Shown piece by piece: positions 28,401 to 37,313 of a stretch of 64,000 bases of DNA. The position numbers and the translations under genes were made by a program. This DNA is from Pandoraea anhela (lineage in GTDB: Bacteria; Pseudomonadota; Gammaproteobacteria; Burkholderiales; Burkholderiaceae): contig NZ_CABPSB010000003.1 of the NCBI RefSeq assembly GCF_902459655.1, forward strand, positions 248,001-312,000, read 5' to 3'. The first letter of the stretch is position 1. The number at the start of each line of letters is the position of its first letter. The notes beneath the pieces are model-generated. The model was not told the DNA's origin. It ran no database searches and saw only the letters and a program-made list of their open reading frames with translations.

Positions 28401-28729
28401 AGACCAGCAACTCGCGCCGGATCATCGCCGGGGTGCGGCTATGGCGCGAACTGGTCAACACCGCCGGCGGCAGCGTGATTCCGACGTTGCGTCTGGCATA
28501 CGAGCATGAATTCGGCGACACGCAGAGCCGCCTGACCAACGCGATCTACGGTGCGCCGCGCGCGTTCGTCGTCAATGGCGTGAAACTCGGACGCGACATC
28601 TTCACCGCCGACCTCGGCGCGGACATCCGGGTCACCAAGCAATTCAACGTGCACGTCGGCGGCGATCTCAGCCTGCGCGCCGGGGAAAAAGCCGTGGCAG
28701 GGGGTGTTAGCGCGAAGTACCGTTTCTGA
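25406..28729 (+). CDS. Autotransporter (type Va), paralogue
   Basis: 1107 residues, AAGGAG seven bases upstream. Signal peptide CAVMVAVVAVMGASPGASA, cleavage near residue 35. Residues about 40-220 are charged and heptad-like (lysine/glutamate-rich, coiled coil likely). A beta-helix-type passenger with GTGNLTFSGDQ and ALGTGLLTL motifs follows, then a barrel ending KYRF. The barrel is very close to that of the upstream gene (IYGAPRAF, KLGRDIFTADLG), while the passenger N-terminal thirds differ strongly. The first 600 bases are much richer in A and T than the barrel part, a sign of different selection or origin. Confidence 0.9.
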   Translation: MRGNRPKSSALCQTRMCAVMVAVVAVMGASPGASAADVQSSGLETRAQRLKALDPIVRYANNEERQKSEEHAKNMSLIESEIPIHNILSNIKDEKALREALGKQVSEVEKAIDVVKKRIDEGKQLPKDTELLKDLDSLKVKVENLQGSATPLSGSDRKDLEDYLKNGVDQFQKSLGALVEAKKQAELVNYKLQRWQDARDEKAASELSTTTELNAAADGVEVVDDNRYVTWNDKNQINFMSDAAPADGQSLDAQSILELSDRSGKLSDAIYGATDRKRDIGTLRATKDADHTVRVDEGTLSVHQGIDGDGKLAINVGTKGRLKFMAGQGVSDDARNVSLNAGQSAGQSAGQAPGDPGGTIDFFKGTSAGAAKFQIHESGALTFHPESTGGHSVIQVDQGGFVGFDSANAADATITNSGIAVFRKAKGGAGVIENQAGGQLLVVDSDLETRQIINAGLANLAGTTTADAAAITLQNGTLSLADVKQSPGDDPAPATSATSVTIGALSGSGHVVTSGKTLKLGALGKHDVFSGDIVKLDTDKQGAIVSKVGTGNLTFSGDQSAISTLNVESGTLTAAHRNALGTGLLTLSEPGVIALANDVYGVKTFENAGTLHLHGYKLVIDSYASMGDKAKIESDAKKDPQGIHRGTLEVNKDGDFTKTKIVLRPVDTSVTPEELYEKKVQVVVPGPNAKVKLGEVDYGSIPTKPDDTGGDDGSVIIDPDKGIAFLDPNAPYSGNEQGLLGSLQGVTLADIVSGRVGGSVLGQMVLLPAGSAEQRRAARMLSGESLANNATAAYSAADAFRSSMQTRMLAGGSMPDCNTSRGQRADENGTAVWGAFKGTGATQENSDMAFSTKGIDGAFGVDRRLNRNALVGASFGLGTRSSVAGDLPGSSDVRSASVGIYGSYLSDTRWFANGGVFFTNHNVSTERTVAARDVSARVSGRTGGRTLGFFGEVGQRVLAGGMNVDPFLGMRIATTRLNGYDETDRDPAQGNNGLHVGPQTSNSRRIIAGVRLWRELVNTAGGSVIPTLRLAYEHEFGDTQSRLTNAIYGAPRAFVVNGVKLGRDIFTADLGADIRVTKQFNVHVGGDLSLRAGEKAVAGGVSAKYRF

Positions 28730-28763
28730 GCACCGACGAATCGATCGTATGCAAAGCAGAAAA

Positions 28764-28785
28764 CCGCCCGGCGATCACCGGGCGG
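28764..28785 (-). terminator. Terminator of the porin gene
   Basis: CCGCCCGG and CCGGGCGG pair around CGATCA. On the minus strand the stem is followed by TTTTC, so it mainly ends the porin message; it may also stop read-through from autotransporter 2. Confidence 0.7.
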
Positions 28786-28853
28786 CTTGCGGTGTGGAGA
28801 CTGGTGGTGGGGTGGCGGGCTGGCGTACGCCCGACGTGATAGCGCGGGCAGAC

Positions 28854-29918
28854 TCAGAACGAGTGCGAGACCCCGATGTAAGCGCCGGTCTGGCTCTTGC
28901 CCGGCGGCGGGTTGTCGAGTGAGTCGCTCGGAATCGCGGCGACCGAAAAGCTCTGGTTTGCGCTGTTCTTCACATACGCGACGGTGCCGTACAGGAACGT
29001 GCGCTTCGAGAGGTTGTACGTGGTGCCCAACTCGAACATCGTCGCGTGCCCGAAGCCGCCCGGTACGTTCACGTGATACACGGCGGCGTTCGCTGCCCAC
29101 ACGGCGGTCGCCTGGTACTTCACGCCTGCCCAGTAGTGGTCGGCGCGCGTGGCGAAGTCGGGGGCGGGCGCGTCCGGGGCCGACATGTGCGTGTAGCCCA
29201 GCGAGATCGTGAAGCGGTTCAGAAAGACGTTCGCGCCGGCGAAGTATTCGCGTGAGGTAGCGAACACGTCGGTAAAGCGTCCGTTGGTATCGCGAATTTC
29301 GTCGTACAGCGCACGCAACTGGAAGCGGTCGTGCGTGTAAGTCAGTTGCGCGCCCATGCCGCGCCCGTTGTTGAACTGGCCGGCGATGTTGGAGAAAGCG
29401 TACTGGCCCGCGAAGTCCAAGCCATACCAGTTCGGGCTCTGATAGTTGACGGTATTGCTCGCCTGCGGCCAGTTGCGTCCACGCACGAGCGACGCCGACG
29501 AGAAGGCCTGCTGCTGGAAGGGATCGAAGTCCCAGACGCCGTTGCTGATGAACAGGTTGCGTCCGAGCGTGAGTTGCCCCCACGAGCGCGAGTTGAGACC
29601 GACCAGCGCGCGCCGGTCGAAGATCGATCCCGAGCCGTTGTTGTTGAACCCGTTCATCAACTGGAATCCGCCTTCCAGATTGAATACGGCATGCAATCCA
29701 CGGCCGAGATCCTCATAACCGCGCAGGCCGAACAGGCTCGTGCCGTAGTCGCCACCCTGCGCACGCCATCGCGAGGCGGTGCCGCCGTTGCCGTCCTGCA
29801 AATTGTTCATGAACTCAAAGCCGCCATCGACGCGGCCATAAAGTTGCACACTCGATTGTGCGTGCGCCAATGCGCCGATGCTGCATAGCAGGCTGGCTGC
29901 AATGAGCTTCTTTTTCAT
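28854..29918 (-). CDS. Outer membrane porin, Gram-negative trimeric type
   Basis: 354 residues from MKKKLIAASLLCSIGALAHAQ, chosen because GGGGAG lies seven bases before the ATG. The signal peptide ends at AHA. SSVQLYGRVDGGFEFMNN starts the 16-stranded barrel typical of Burkholderiales OmpC-like porins, and GYEDLGRGLHAVFNLEGGFQ and FDRRALVGLNS are family markers. It ends GVSHSF, with the C-terminal Phe needed for assembly. It is probably a general diffusion pore; substrate specificity cannot be read. Confidence 0.93.
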   Translation of the reverse strand: MKKKLIAASLLCSIGALAHAQSSVQLYGRVDGGFEFMNNLQDGNGGTASRWRAQGGDYGTSLFGLRGYEDLGRGLHAVFNLEGGFQLMNGFNNNGSGSIFDRRALVGLNSRSWGQLTLGRNLFISNGVWDFDPFQQQAFSSASLVRGRNWPQASNTVNYQSPNWYGLDFAGQYAFSNIAGQFNNGRGMGAQLTYTHDRFQLRALYDEIRDTNGRFTDVFATSREYFAGANVFLNRFTISLGYTHMSAPDAPAPDFATRADHYWAGVKYQATAVWAANAAVYHVNVPGGFGHATMFELGTTYNLSKRTFLYGTVAYVKNSANQSFSVAAIPSDSLDNPPPGKSQTGAYIGVSHSF

Positions 29919-30534
29919 GGTCTGCTCCCCAGGTTGCGTTTTGCCCCGCACCTCTTTTGCGTGGTTATGACCGTCGCCGTCGTAAGGCGCCCGAGCGGGG
30001 GCGGTATGCGACGTCGTCGGAAAAGCCTGAAATTTCGTTACGAATGACGAGAAATCGGCAAGCGGGGACGCCTGGGCAACGGGTGGCGCATGGGGGAATG
30101 CGGCCAGTTGCGAGTGGTGTCGATACGACCTTTACCGTTATTACGCTCTGGTCTTCAGAGATCGTCGTCATGGCAGTCCACTGGCGTAGGGTCGGCGGCG
30201 AAGCGTTGTCGCGCTTGGCCATGCGACCGGAATGAGTGGCGGGACCGGGGCGTGTTTTTGTCTCGTAGTGCGACCTAAAGCACGACGTCAAGGCACGACG
30301 TCGAACTACGAAGCCACCGCACGACGCGAACGCACCGGTTCACCTGATTGGCTTCTTTATATCCGAATTTTTCGGTACGTAATATAAGGGAAAGGCTTAG
30401 GCCGCCGAGTGTTGCGTGCCAGCAACCGAAACGCTCGGACGGATCGCCTCGTACACCAAAAAGTTGGGTGGAATGCTTTCAGTCGGCCGTTTCAGGCGGC
30501 GTGTGCCGTTGCTGGGGGGCTCCGGCCCCGGACT
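29919..30534. other. Gene-free region between porin and LysR gene
   Basis: 616 bases without a convincing gene. It must hold the porin promoter at its left end. GCACGACGTC occurs twice (30280-30289 and 30293-30302), each with a GACGTC palindrome, with a weaker third copy near 30319. CCGAATTTTTCGG near 30362 is a small palindrome in an AT-rich patch. No function is assigned. Confidence 0.5.
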
Positions 30535-31482
30535 TCAGCCCGGCGCGCCGAAGGCTTCCATTTTGCTGGCGAGGTGAGTGAGCAGACGGTTGGCCGCGCC
30601 GGACAGGCGGCGTCCGGCACGTGTGATCAGGTGCGCCTCGGCGCCATTGAGAATCGGATGATCGATGGGCACCGCACACAGCACACCGGCTTCGATTTCC
30701 TGAGACACGGCGAACGTCGGCAGAAAAGTCGCGCCCAGACCCGCGCGAACGAAGTGCTTGAGTACCGAGATCGAGTTCGTGGTGACGGTCGGGATAAGAC
30801 GATGCTTCTCGGACTGTTCGGCCAGCGCCATCAACTGTCGTGTGCCGTATGAGCCGTGCATGAGCGCGAGCGGCACGCCGTAGAGGGTGTCGAGGGGCAG
30901 GGCGCCGGGTCGGTCTGCGTGCTGCGCGTTGCGCGCTGCGGCGATCAGCGGGGAGTCCGGTGCGACGATCGCATGCACCGGCTGCGCCATCTGCGCGCGC
31001 GAGACGATCTTGGGCTCGGCGGGCGGATTGTAGACCAGACCGATGTCGGCATCGTCTTCCGCCACCAGCCGCATGACTTCATTGGTGCCGGCGAGGTCGA
31101 GGGTGAGCGTGATGTCGGGATAGCGCTTGCAGAAGTACTGCAACGGCGCACCCATCAGATCGCTCACGAAACCTTCGCCGACCGCCAGCCGGATGTGCCC
31201 GCGCCGAAGCCCGCGGACTTCCTGAAGCTTGGCCAGCAAGTCTTCCTGGTGCGCGCGCTGCTCGCGGTAATACTCCATGAGCAACCGGCCGGCCTGCGTC
31301 AGGTGTACGCCGCGTTTGTGGCGCTCGATCAGGGGCATGGCCAGTTCCGCCTCCAGCAAGGCGATCTGGCGGCTCACTGCGGAGGGGGCGATGTCGAGTC
31401 TGTCGGCGGCGGCGCGCACCGTGCCGCACTGGACGGCCTCATACAGATACGACAAACGGTTTTCGTTAATCGTTGGTGTCAT
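30535..31482 (-). CDS. LysR-family transcriptional regulator
   Basis: 315 residues. The winged HTH is GTVRAAADRLDIAPSAVSRQIALLEAELAMPLIERH, followed by an effector-binding domain (IRLAVGEGFVSDLMGAPLQYF; GLGATFLPTF). It is divergent from the VOC-led module at 31741, with 258 bases between, so it is the obvious candidate regulator of that module. The palindrome CTAATAATTAG lies 11 bases before its start codon and would suit autorepression. The effector is unknown. Confidence 0.9.
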   Translation of the reverse strand: MTPTINENRLSYLYEAVQCGTVRAAADRLDIAPSAVSRQIALLEAELAMPLIERHKRGVHLTQAGRLLMEYYREQRAHQEDLLAKLQEVRGLRRGHIRLAVGEGFVSDLMGAPLQYFCKRYPDITLTLDLAGTNEVMRLVAEDDADIGLVYNPPAEPKIVSRAQMAQPVHAIVAPDSPLIAAARNAQHADRPGALPLDTLYGVPLALMHGSYGTRQLMALAEQSEKHRLIPTVTTNSISVLKHFVRAGLGATFLPTFAVSQEIEAGVLCAVPIDHPILNGAEAHLITRAGRRLSGAANRLLTHLASKMEAFGAPG

Positions 31483-31492
31483 GCCCTAAAGA

Positions 31493-31503
31493 CTAATAAT
31501 TAG
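31493..31503. promoter_or_regulatory. Palindrome upstream of LysR gene
   Basis: CTAATAATTAG is a perfect 11-base palindrome in an AT-rich stretch right upstream of the regulator start, consistent with an autoregulatory LysR site or a -10-like element. Only position and symmetry support this. Confidence 0.4.
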
Positions 31504-31740
31504 AACAAAAATCTTCAAGCGTTGTCATTGAGTGGCAATTTTTTTCAATCCAAACTGCCAGGCATGCGGATCGGCCCCAACGCCGGGCAACGAACCCAGG
31601 CGAGGCCCGGTGTCGGCGGCTCGATTCCGCGCCACTTGTGACCCGACCCAATGTGACGACGGCGCACTGCGATTCGACGCGAAGATTCGACGTGAATTCA
31701 GCTGGAATCGCATGGCTCCCGGGCCCTTCGGAGACACCCG

Positions 31741-32643
31741 ATGATTCCTCCGCGCAACACGCGATTCGGCATCGATCATCCGCTGGTCACCGTGCATGAC
31801 CATCCACGGCGGCTGGCGCATTACGAGCGCATGGGTTTTGCGCCGTCGCCGGTGTCGTACCACCCGTGGGGGGGCACGGTCACTTCGCTCATGATGTTCG
31901 ACGACAACTTCATCGAACTGATCGGCGTGGACAACGCGAACAAGTTCGGCACGAACGCCGTCGGCAATTTCTGCTTCGGACGCTATCTCGGCGGCTTCCT
32001 CGCCCGGGAAGAGGGCGTGTCGCTCGTCGCGCTCCATAGCAAAGACGCCCGCGCCGATCATGCGCGCCTCGTGCAGGCCGGCCTCGAATCGCAAGGCATT
32101 CTCGATTTCCGTCGTGCGATGCGCAAACCCGACGGCACGCCCGACGAGGCTGTCGTCTCGCTGGGGCTGTTCATCGACGACTCGCTCGGCGACGCTTCCC
32201 ATTTCATTTGCCACCAGCACCGTCCGGAACTGATCTGGGCGCCCGAATGGCAGACGCACGCGAACGGCGTGACGGGCATCGTCGGTATCACGTATGTGAC
32301 GCCCGACACCGCGTCGCTAAGCTCGCTCGCCACGCGCTGGCAGCGGATGTACGGCGCGCGTCACGTCGATCTCTACGAAGGCGGCGCGGTGGCCGACACC
32401 GGCTGCGGCCATCTGCGCGCCATGTCGCCGCAGCGGGCCGAAGCGCGCTACGCGGCCGTCGGGTTGCCGATGGCGCAGGGCGTGCGCCCCCATGCGGTGG
32501 CGATCACGCTGCTCACACCGGACCTGGCGCATGTCGAAGCGCTGTGGCGCGAGAACGGCGTGCCCTATGGGTACAACGAACACGGACTGGTCGTGGAGCC
32601 CGAGTTCGCCGGCAATGTCGTGCTGGAGTTCGTGAACCACTAG
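31741..32643 (+). CDS. VOC / glyoxalase-like domain protein
   Basis: 300 residues, GGAG upstream. FGIDHPLVTVHDHPRRLAHYERMGF at the N-terminus is the first beta-alpha-beta-beta-beta module of a vicinal-oxygen-chelate protein, with a likely metal His15. EHGLVVEPEFAGNVVLEFV at the C-terminus ends the last module with a Glu. The WGGTVTSLMMFDDNFIELIGVD text resembles the Glyoxalase_3-like subgroup. It could be a dioxygenase, isomerase or lyase, and the substrate is unknown. It heads a gene set of reductase, aldehyde dehydrogenase and membrane protein. Confidence 0.8.
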   Translation: MIPPRNTRFGIDHPLVTVHDHPRRLAHYERMGFAPSPVSYHPWGGTVTSLMMFDDNFIELIGVDNANKFGTNAVGNFCFGRYLGGFLAREEGVSLVALHSKDARADHARLVQAGLESQGILDFRRAMRKPDGTPDEAVVSLGLFIDDSLGDASHFICHQHRPELIWAPEWQTHANGVTGIVGITYVTPDTASLSSLATRWQRMYGARHVDLYEGGAVADTGCGHLRAMSPQRAEARYAAVGLPMAQGVRPHAVAITLLTPDLAHVEALWRENGVPYGYNEHGLVVEPEFAGNVVLEFVNH

Positions 32644-32752
32644 CGCGGCGATCCCCGTCAATCCTTAGCGTCGGCCGGATATCCCGGCCGGCGGAGCAAC
32701 GCGGCGCGGCCCGTGGGGGCGGCGTCATTCTCGCAGTCAATCTGGAGTCAAC

Positions 32753-33634
32753 ATGAAAATCATCGGAGTGGTCGGACTGGGCAATATGGGACGCGGCATG
32801 GCGCTGTCGTTGCAGCGCGGCGGTTTCACGGTGCTCGGTTTCGATCCGTCGCCGGCTGCCGGTGCCGCGCTGGCGCAAGCCGGCATCGGCCTGCGCGCTT
32901 CGGTCGCGGAACTGGCGCGCGAAGCCGATGCGCTAGTGCTGTCGCTGCCCACGTCGCAGGTCGTCGAAGCGGTGGTGAATGGCGCCGACGGTATTGCCGC
33001 GAACGGGCGCGAAGGCCTGATCGTGGTCGACACGTCGACGGCCGATCCGGAAAGCACACGCAAGCTGGCCGTCACGCTGCGTGAGAAGGGCATCGCCTTG
33101 GTCGACGCCCCGGTCTCCGGCGGCCCGAAAGGCGCACTGAACGGCGCACTCACGATGGTGCTCGGCGGCTCGGCGGACGATATCGCCCGTATCGAGCCGG
33201 TGCTCGCCGCCATGTCGGCCAAGCGCGTGCATATCGGCGACGTGGGGGCAGGTCATGTGACCAAGCTCATCAACAACCTGATGTGCGCGGCGCATCTCGT
33301 GGTGGCCGGTGAGGCCATGCGTCTGGCGAAGGCGGCGGGCGTGGCCCCGGCGCAGGTGCTTGAAGGCCTCAATGCCGGCTCGGGACGCAGCGGTGTCACG
33401 CAAACCAACTATCCGACGTGGATCCTGAACGACGCCTTCGATTCGGGCTTCACGATGAAGCTCATGCGCAAGGACGTGCGTCTGGCCATGGCGCTCGCCG
33501 AGCAGACCGGCACGCTCGCCACGGGACCGTTGTCGGCCGAAGTCGGGCGTTTGTGGGCCGCCAGCGCCGCAACGGTGGGCGACGACGAGGATTTCAACCG
33601 CATCGTGCAATTCATCGAGCCGGGGCGCGCGTAA
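32753..33634 (+). CDS. 3-hydroxyisobutyrate dehydrogenase-like reductase
   Basis: 293 residues, TGGAG upstream. Beta-hydroxyacid dehydrogenase fold: NAD(P) motif GVVGLGNMGRGMA at residues 5-17, the substrate motif DAPVSGGPKGA at 118-128, and the catalytic Lys171 in HVTKLINNL. The family oxidises 3-hydroxyacids or reduces tartronate/succinic semialdehydes. Asp31 after the second strand (GFDPS) suggests NAD over NADP. Next to an aldehyde dehydrogenase, a paired alcohol-to-acid or semialdehyde step is plausible. Confidence 0.87.
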   Translation: MKIIGVVGLGNMGRGMALSLQRGGFTVLGFDPSPAAGAALAQAGIGLRASVAELAREADALVLSLPTSQVVEAVVNGADGIAANGREGLIVVDTSTADPESTRKLAVTLREKGIALVDAPVSGGPKGALNGALTMVLGGSADDIARIEPVLAAMSAKRVHIGDVGAGHVTKLINNLMCAAHLVVAGEAMRLAKAAGVAPAQVLEGLNAGSGRSGVTQTNYPTWILNDAFDSGFTMKLMRKDVRLAMALAEQTGTLATGPLSAEVGRLWAASAATVGDDEDFNRIVQFIEPGRA

Positions 33635-33768
33635 CTGCCATAGCTGAGGTCACGGTCAGAACCGGCGTAACGACCCGGCGCCGGGGCGATCATGCCTGCG
33701 GCCCTCTGCAATTCTTTTTGTTTGACGACACGATGCGTGCCGCAGCGCGCATCGCACGGAGCTTTCAC

Positions 33769-35283
33769 ATGCCAGACCAACAAGCCGCCGCATTGCTCGG
33801 CGCATTCGCCAAGTTCTTCCCCAACGCCACCACAATCGGTTCGTTCGTCAATGGCGAACTGATCGAAGGCCGTGGCGAGGCCAGCATCGACATCGTGAAC
33901 CCGGCCACCGGCCAGACGGTGCTGACGTACCGCGACGTGGGCGCCGACGTCGTGGCGCAAGCCGCCGAAGCCGCTCAGGCCGCGCAGAAAACGTGGTGGG
34001 CCCTCACGCACGCGGCGCGCGGACGCGTGATGCAGGCCGTCGGCGCGAAGATTCGCGAAAACGCCGAAGCGCTGGCGCAACTCGAATCCGTCGGCGCGGG
34101 CAAGCCGATCCGCGACTGCCGCGGGGAAGTCGGCAAAGTGGCCGAGATGCTCGAGTATTACGCCGGCTGGACGGACAAGTTCTTCGGCGACGTCATCCCG
34201 GTGCCGAGCACGCATCTGAACTACACGCGCCGCGAGGCGATGGGCGTGGTGCTGCAAATTACGCCGTGGAACGCGCCGGTCTTCACCTGCGGCTGGCAAC
34301 TCGCGCCTGCCATCGCGATGGGCAACGGCGTGCTGCTCAAGCCGTCGGAACTCACACCGGCGAGTTCGCTCGTCGTCGCCGCCCTGGCCGAGCAGGCCGG
34401 TGTGCCGCGCGGTCTGATCAACGTGCTCGCCGGTTTCGGTCATACGACGGGGCAGGCTGCCATTTCGCATCCGGTCGTCAAGAAGGTCGTGTTCGTGGGC
34501 TCGCCGGCGACGGGCAGCAAGATCGCGACGGCCGCCGCGCAGCGGTTGCTGCCGAGCGTGCTGGAGCTGGGCGGCAAGTCGGCCAACATCGTGTTTGACG
34601 ATGCGGATCTCAAGCGCGCCTGCCTCGGCGCGCAGGCGGCCATTTTCTCGAGCGCAGGTCAGAGTTGCGTTGCGGGCTCGCGTCTGCTGGTGCAGCGCGG
34701 CGTATACGACCAGATGATCGAAATGCTGGCGCGCGGCGCGGAAAAGATTCGCGTGGGCGAACCGCTCGACGACACCACCGAGGTTGGCCCGATCTGTCAT
34801 CGCACGCAGTACCAGCACGTGATGAACATGATCGATGCGGGTGTCGAGGGCGGCGCGCGGCTGGCGGCCGGCTCGCAGCAGCGCAGCGACGGCGGTTTCT
34901 TCGTGCGCCCGACCGTGCTGGCCGACGCCAACAACTCGATGGGCGTTGCGCGTACGGAAATCTTCGGCCCGGTGGTCGTGGCGATTCCGTTCGATACGGA
35001 AGAAGAGGCGTTGGCGATCGCCAACGACAGCGAGTTCGGTCTGGCCGGTGCGGTATGGACGCAGGATGTCGCGCGCGCACACCGCGTGGCCTCGCAGGTC
35101 AACGCCGGCACGTTCTGGATCAACGGCTACAAGACGATCAACGTCGCCTCGCCGTTCGGTGGCTACAACCACAGCGGTTACGGGCGCTCCAGCGGTGTGG
35201 AAGCGCTCTACGAGTACACGCAGACGAAGAGTGTCTGGGTCGAGACGGCGGCCAATCCGGCCACACCGTTCGGCTACGTCTGA
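33769..35283 (+). CDS. Aldehyde dehydrogenase (NAD+), betaine-aldehyde type
   Basis: 504 residues from MPDQQAAALLGAFAKFF, with GGAG seven bases upstream; the frame is open further upstream but overlaps the previous gene. The conserved parts are LQITPWNAPVFTCGWQLAPAIAMGN (NAD pocket), VGSPATGSKI, the general base in LELGGKSANIVF, and the nucleophile in SAGQSCVAGSR. The closest recognisable branch is betaine/aminoaldehyde or phenylacetaldehyde dehydrogenase. It is separated from the reductase gene by 134 bases, so it may have its own start signal. Confidence 0.9.
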   Translation: MPDQQAAALLGAFAKFFPNATTIGSFVNGELIEGRGEASIDIVNPATGQTVLTYRDVGADVVAQAAEAAQAAQKTWWALTHAARGRVMQAVGAKIRENAEALAQLESVGAGKPIRDCRGEVGKVAEMLEYYAGWTDKFFGDVIPVPSTHLNYTRREAMGVVLQITPWNAPVFTCGWQLAPAIAMGNGVLLKPSELTPASSLVVAALAEQAGVPRGLINVLAGFGHTTGQAAISHPVVKKVVFVGSPATGSKIATAAAQRLLPSVLELGGKSANIVFDDADLKRACLGAQAAIFSSAGQSCVAGSRLLVQRGVYDQMIEMLARGAEKIRVGEPLDDTTEVGPICHRTQYQHVMNMIDAGVEGGARLAAGSQQRSDGGFFVRPTVLADANNSMGVARTEIFGPVVVAIPFDTEEEALAIANDSEFGLAGAVWTQDVARAHRVASQVNAGTFWINGYKTINVASPFGGYNHSGYGRSSGVEALYEYTQTKSVWVETAANPATPFGYV

Positions 35284-35731
35284 TCGGTCGGACCCGGTGG
35301 GCCGGTGGGTTGGCATGCCGGATGCCGGCGCGCCGGGGGATCCTGCTGTCATCTTGCGTTCAGTTGCCGGCAATCTGGTGCGAATGCATCGTAAAAGTGA
35401 GGAAAGTGCGCCGGGTGCGGGTCGAGAGGCCTGATTCGGTGCGCAACCGTTTCAGCCTGCGGGACAGGTGGCCGAAACGGGGTTTTTGACCGCGTATAAT
35501 GCCGCCCTCGGGCGGTTCGGCGCGGGGCGCTGTTGCTGTCACCAAGGCGTGCCAACATGGCGGGCGTTCAGGCGCCGCCATGCCGAAAAGTCCGCTGGTT
35601 TCGCGGCCGGACGGATGGCGCGCCGAACTTCCCTAATCACCGAGATGTTCGCTAACCCCCTCGCATCGTCGCCATGCGCGGCGCGCGAAAGGCATCGGAC
35701 CGGTTCAATAGCAAGTGCAGTGGAGACCCAG

Positions 35732-37099
35732 ATGGCAGTCATGGAACAAAACGCGGCAAAGCCGCAGGGAGGCGCCTTCAGCGATGGCGTGCGCCTGTAT
35801 GTGTGGGCAATCGTGATCCTCGTGATCGCGGAGCTGATCGGTGCGATCAGCATCAAGGCCGGTCACGGCAAGATCGTGTTGTTGCCGATGGTCTGGGCGT
35901 TGCTGCTCGGCGCGGCGTTGGGCCTGTCGCAAGCGCGTTTGCCGCGCTTCGTGCAGATCGACCTGCCGCTGCAGCATAAGGCGGCGGCCATTCTGCAACC
36001 GGCGTTGCTGCTGTTCGTGGCCAAGCTCGGCCTGCTCGTGGGCGGCTCGCTGCCCAAGCTCGTCGCCGCTGGCTGGGCGCTGGTGTTCCAGGAGTTCGGG
36101 CACTTCGTGGGCACGATCATTCTGGGCCTGCCGGTCGCGCTGCTGCTCGGCATCAAGCGGGAAGCCATCGGTGCGACCTTCTCGGTCGGCCGCGAGCCGA
36201 GCCTCGCCATCATCGGCGAAAAGTACGGCTTCGATTCCCCGGAAGGCCGTGGCGTGCTGGCCGAGTACCTGACGGGCACGATCTTCGGCGCCGTGTTCAT
36301 CTCGCTGTTCGCGGGCTTCGTTGCCAGCCTGAACCTGTTCCATCCGCACTCGCTCGCCATGGGCGCCGGTGTGGGTTCGGGTTCGATGATGGCCGCCGCC
36401 GCCGGCGCCATCGCCGCGCAGCAGACGCCGGAAGTCGCCAAGGAAGTGGCGACCTTCGCCGCCGCGTCGAACCTGATCACCACGACCATCGGCACGTACT
36501 TCACGCTGTTCATCTCGCTGCCGCTCGCCGTGTGGGGCTATCGCGTGATGGAGCCGGTGCTCGGTCGCATGAGCAAGCGTGGCCGCGCGAACGCCGAAGC
36601 CGCGGCGGTGGCCGACGCCGAAGCCGCCAAGGAACTCAAGCAGGCCAGCAAGGCGCACACCGTCGACATGAACTTCGGCGCGCGTCTGTTCGCCTGGGTC
36701 TTCTCGGGGGCGCTGGCGCTGGTCGGTAACAGCATGGCCTTCAAGACGCCGTTCCTCGATGGCGTGCCGGGCATGCTGATCATCATCGGCGCCGTGATCG
36801 TCGGCGAAGCGCTGTACTTCGTCACGCGTCGCAAGGTGCCGGCTGTGTGCTGGGTGTCGCTGATCGCGATGTTCCTGACCTCGCCCGCTTTCCCGTTTGC
36901 ACCGGTCGTCGAGCAGTTCACGGGCAAGATCAACTTCCTGGCGCTGGTCACGCCGATGCTGACCTATGCCGGTCTGTCGGTCGCCAAGGATGTGCCTGCC
37001 TTCCGTCGTCTGGGCTGGCGCATCGTGGTCGTGTCGTTCCTCGCGAACGCCGGCACGTTCCTCGGCGCCGCGATCATCGCCGAATTCTTCCACGTGTAA
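35732..37099 (+). CDS. DUF3100 membrane protein, putative transporter
   Basis: 455 residues from the ATG at 35732 with GGAG six bases upstream; the open frame begins earlier, but that sequence is basic and unlike the protein. About 11 hydrophobic segments are visible: six before and five after a charged, Ala/Glu/Lys-rich cytoplasmic loop near residues 280-310. Two similar glycine-rich stretches (GAGVGSGSMMAAAAG and GVPGMLIIIGAVIVGEA) may be re-entrant. The family has no assigned function. Its place at the end of a catabolic gene set suggests that it transports the module substrate. Confidence 0.78.
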   Translation: MAVMEQNAAKPQGGAFSDGVRLYVWAIVILVIAELIGAISIKAGHGKIVLLPMVWALLLGAALGLSQARLPRFVQIDLPLQHKAAAILQPALLLFVAKLGLLVGGSLPKLVAAGWALVFQEFGHFVGTIILGLPVALLLGIKREAIGATFSVGREPSLAIIGEKYGFDSPEGRGVLAEYLTGTIFGAVFISLFAGFVASLNLFHPHSLAMGAGVGSGSMMAAAAGAIAAQQTPEVAKEVATFAAASNLITTTIGTYFTLFISLPLAVWGYRVMEPVLGRMSKRGRANAEAAAVADAEAAKELKQASKAHTVDMNFGARLFAWVFSGALALVGNSMAFKTPFLDGVPGMLIIIGAVIVGEALYFVTRRKVPAVCWVSLIAMFLTSPAFPFAPVVEQFTGKINFLALVTPMLTYAGLSVAKDVPAFRRLGWRIVVVSFLANAGTFLGAAIIAEFFHV

Positions 37100-37202
37100 T
37101 GCGTACGCTCGGGGTGCGACGGTGACAGGTCGCGCACCGAGGGAATCGGTGACGGCACCGTAGGTGAATCACTACCGTCAGACAGACGGTGCGTCGGAAA
37201 CG

Positions 37203-37240
37203 AAAGGGCTGGATCCCGTAAAGCGGGATCCAGCCCTTTT
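37203..37240. terminator. Bidirectional terminator
   Basis: AAAGGGCTGGATCCCG and CGGGATCCAGCCCTTT form a perfect 16 bp stem with a short loop, flanked by AAA and TTTT, between the convergent DUF3100 and EF-hand genes. Confidence 0.92.
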
Positions 37241-37313
37241 CGTTGTCGGGCGGTCCGGGAGCAGGGAGCGGGGAGCATTTTCGCGAGATCCCGTGCCGCC
37301 CGGACGTGCTCGC

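Noticed and set aside
33409-35373. A 654-codon minus-strand frame over the aldehyde dehydrogenase
   Set aside because: Antisense to a gene with complete catalytic motifs; composition typical of a shadow.
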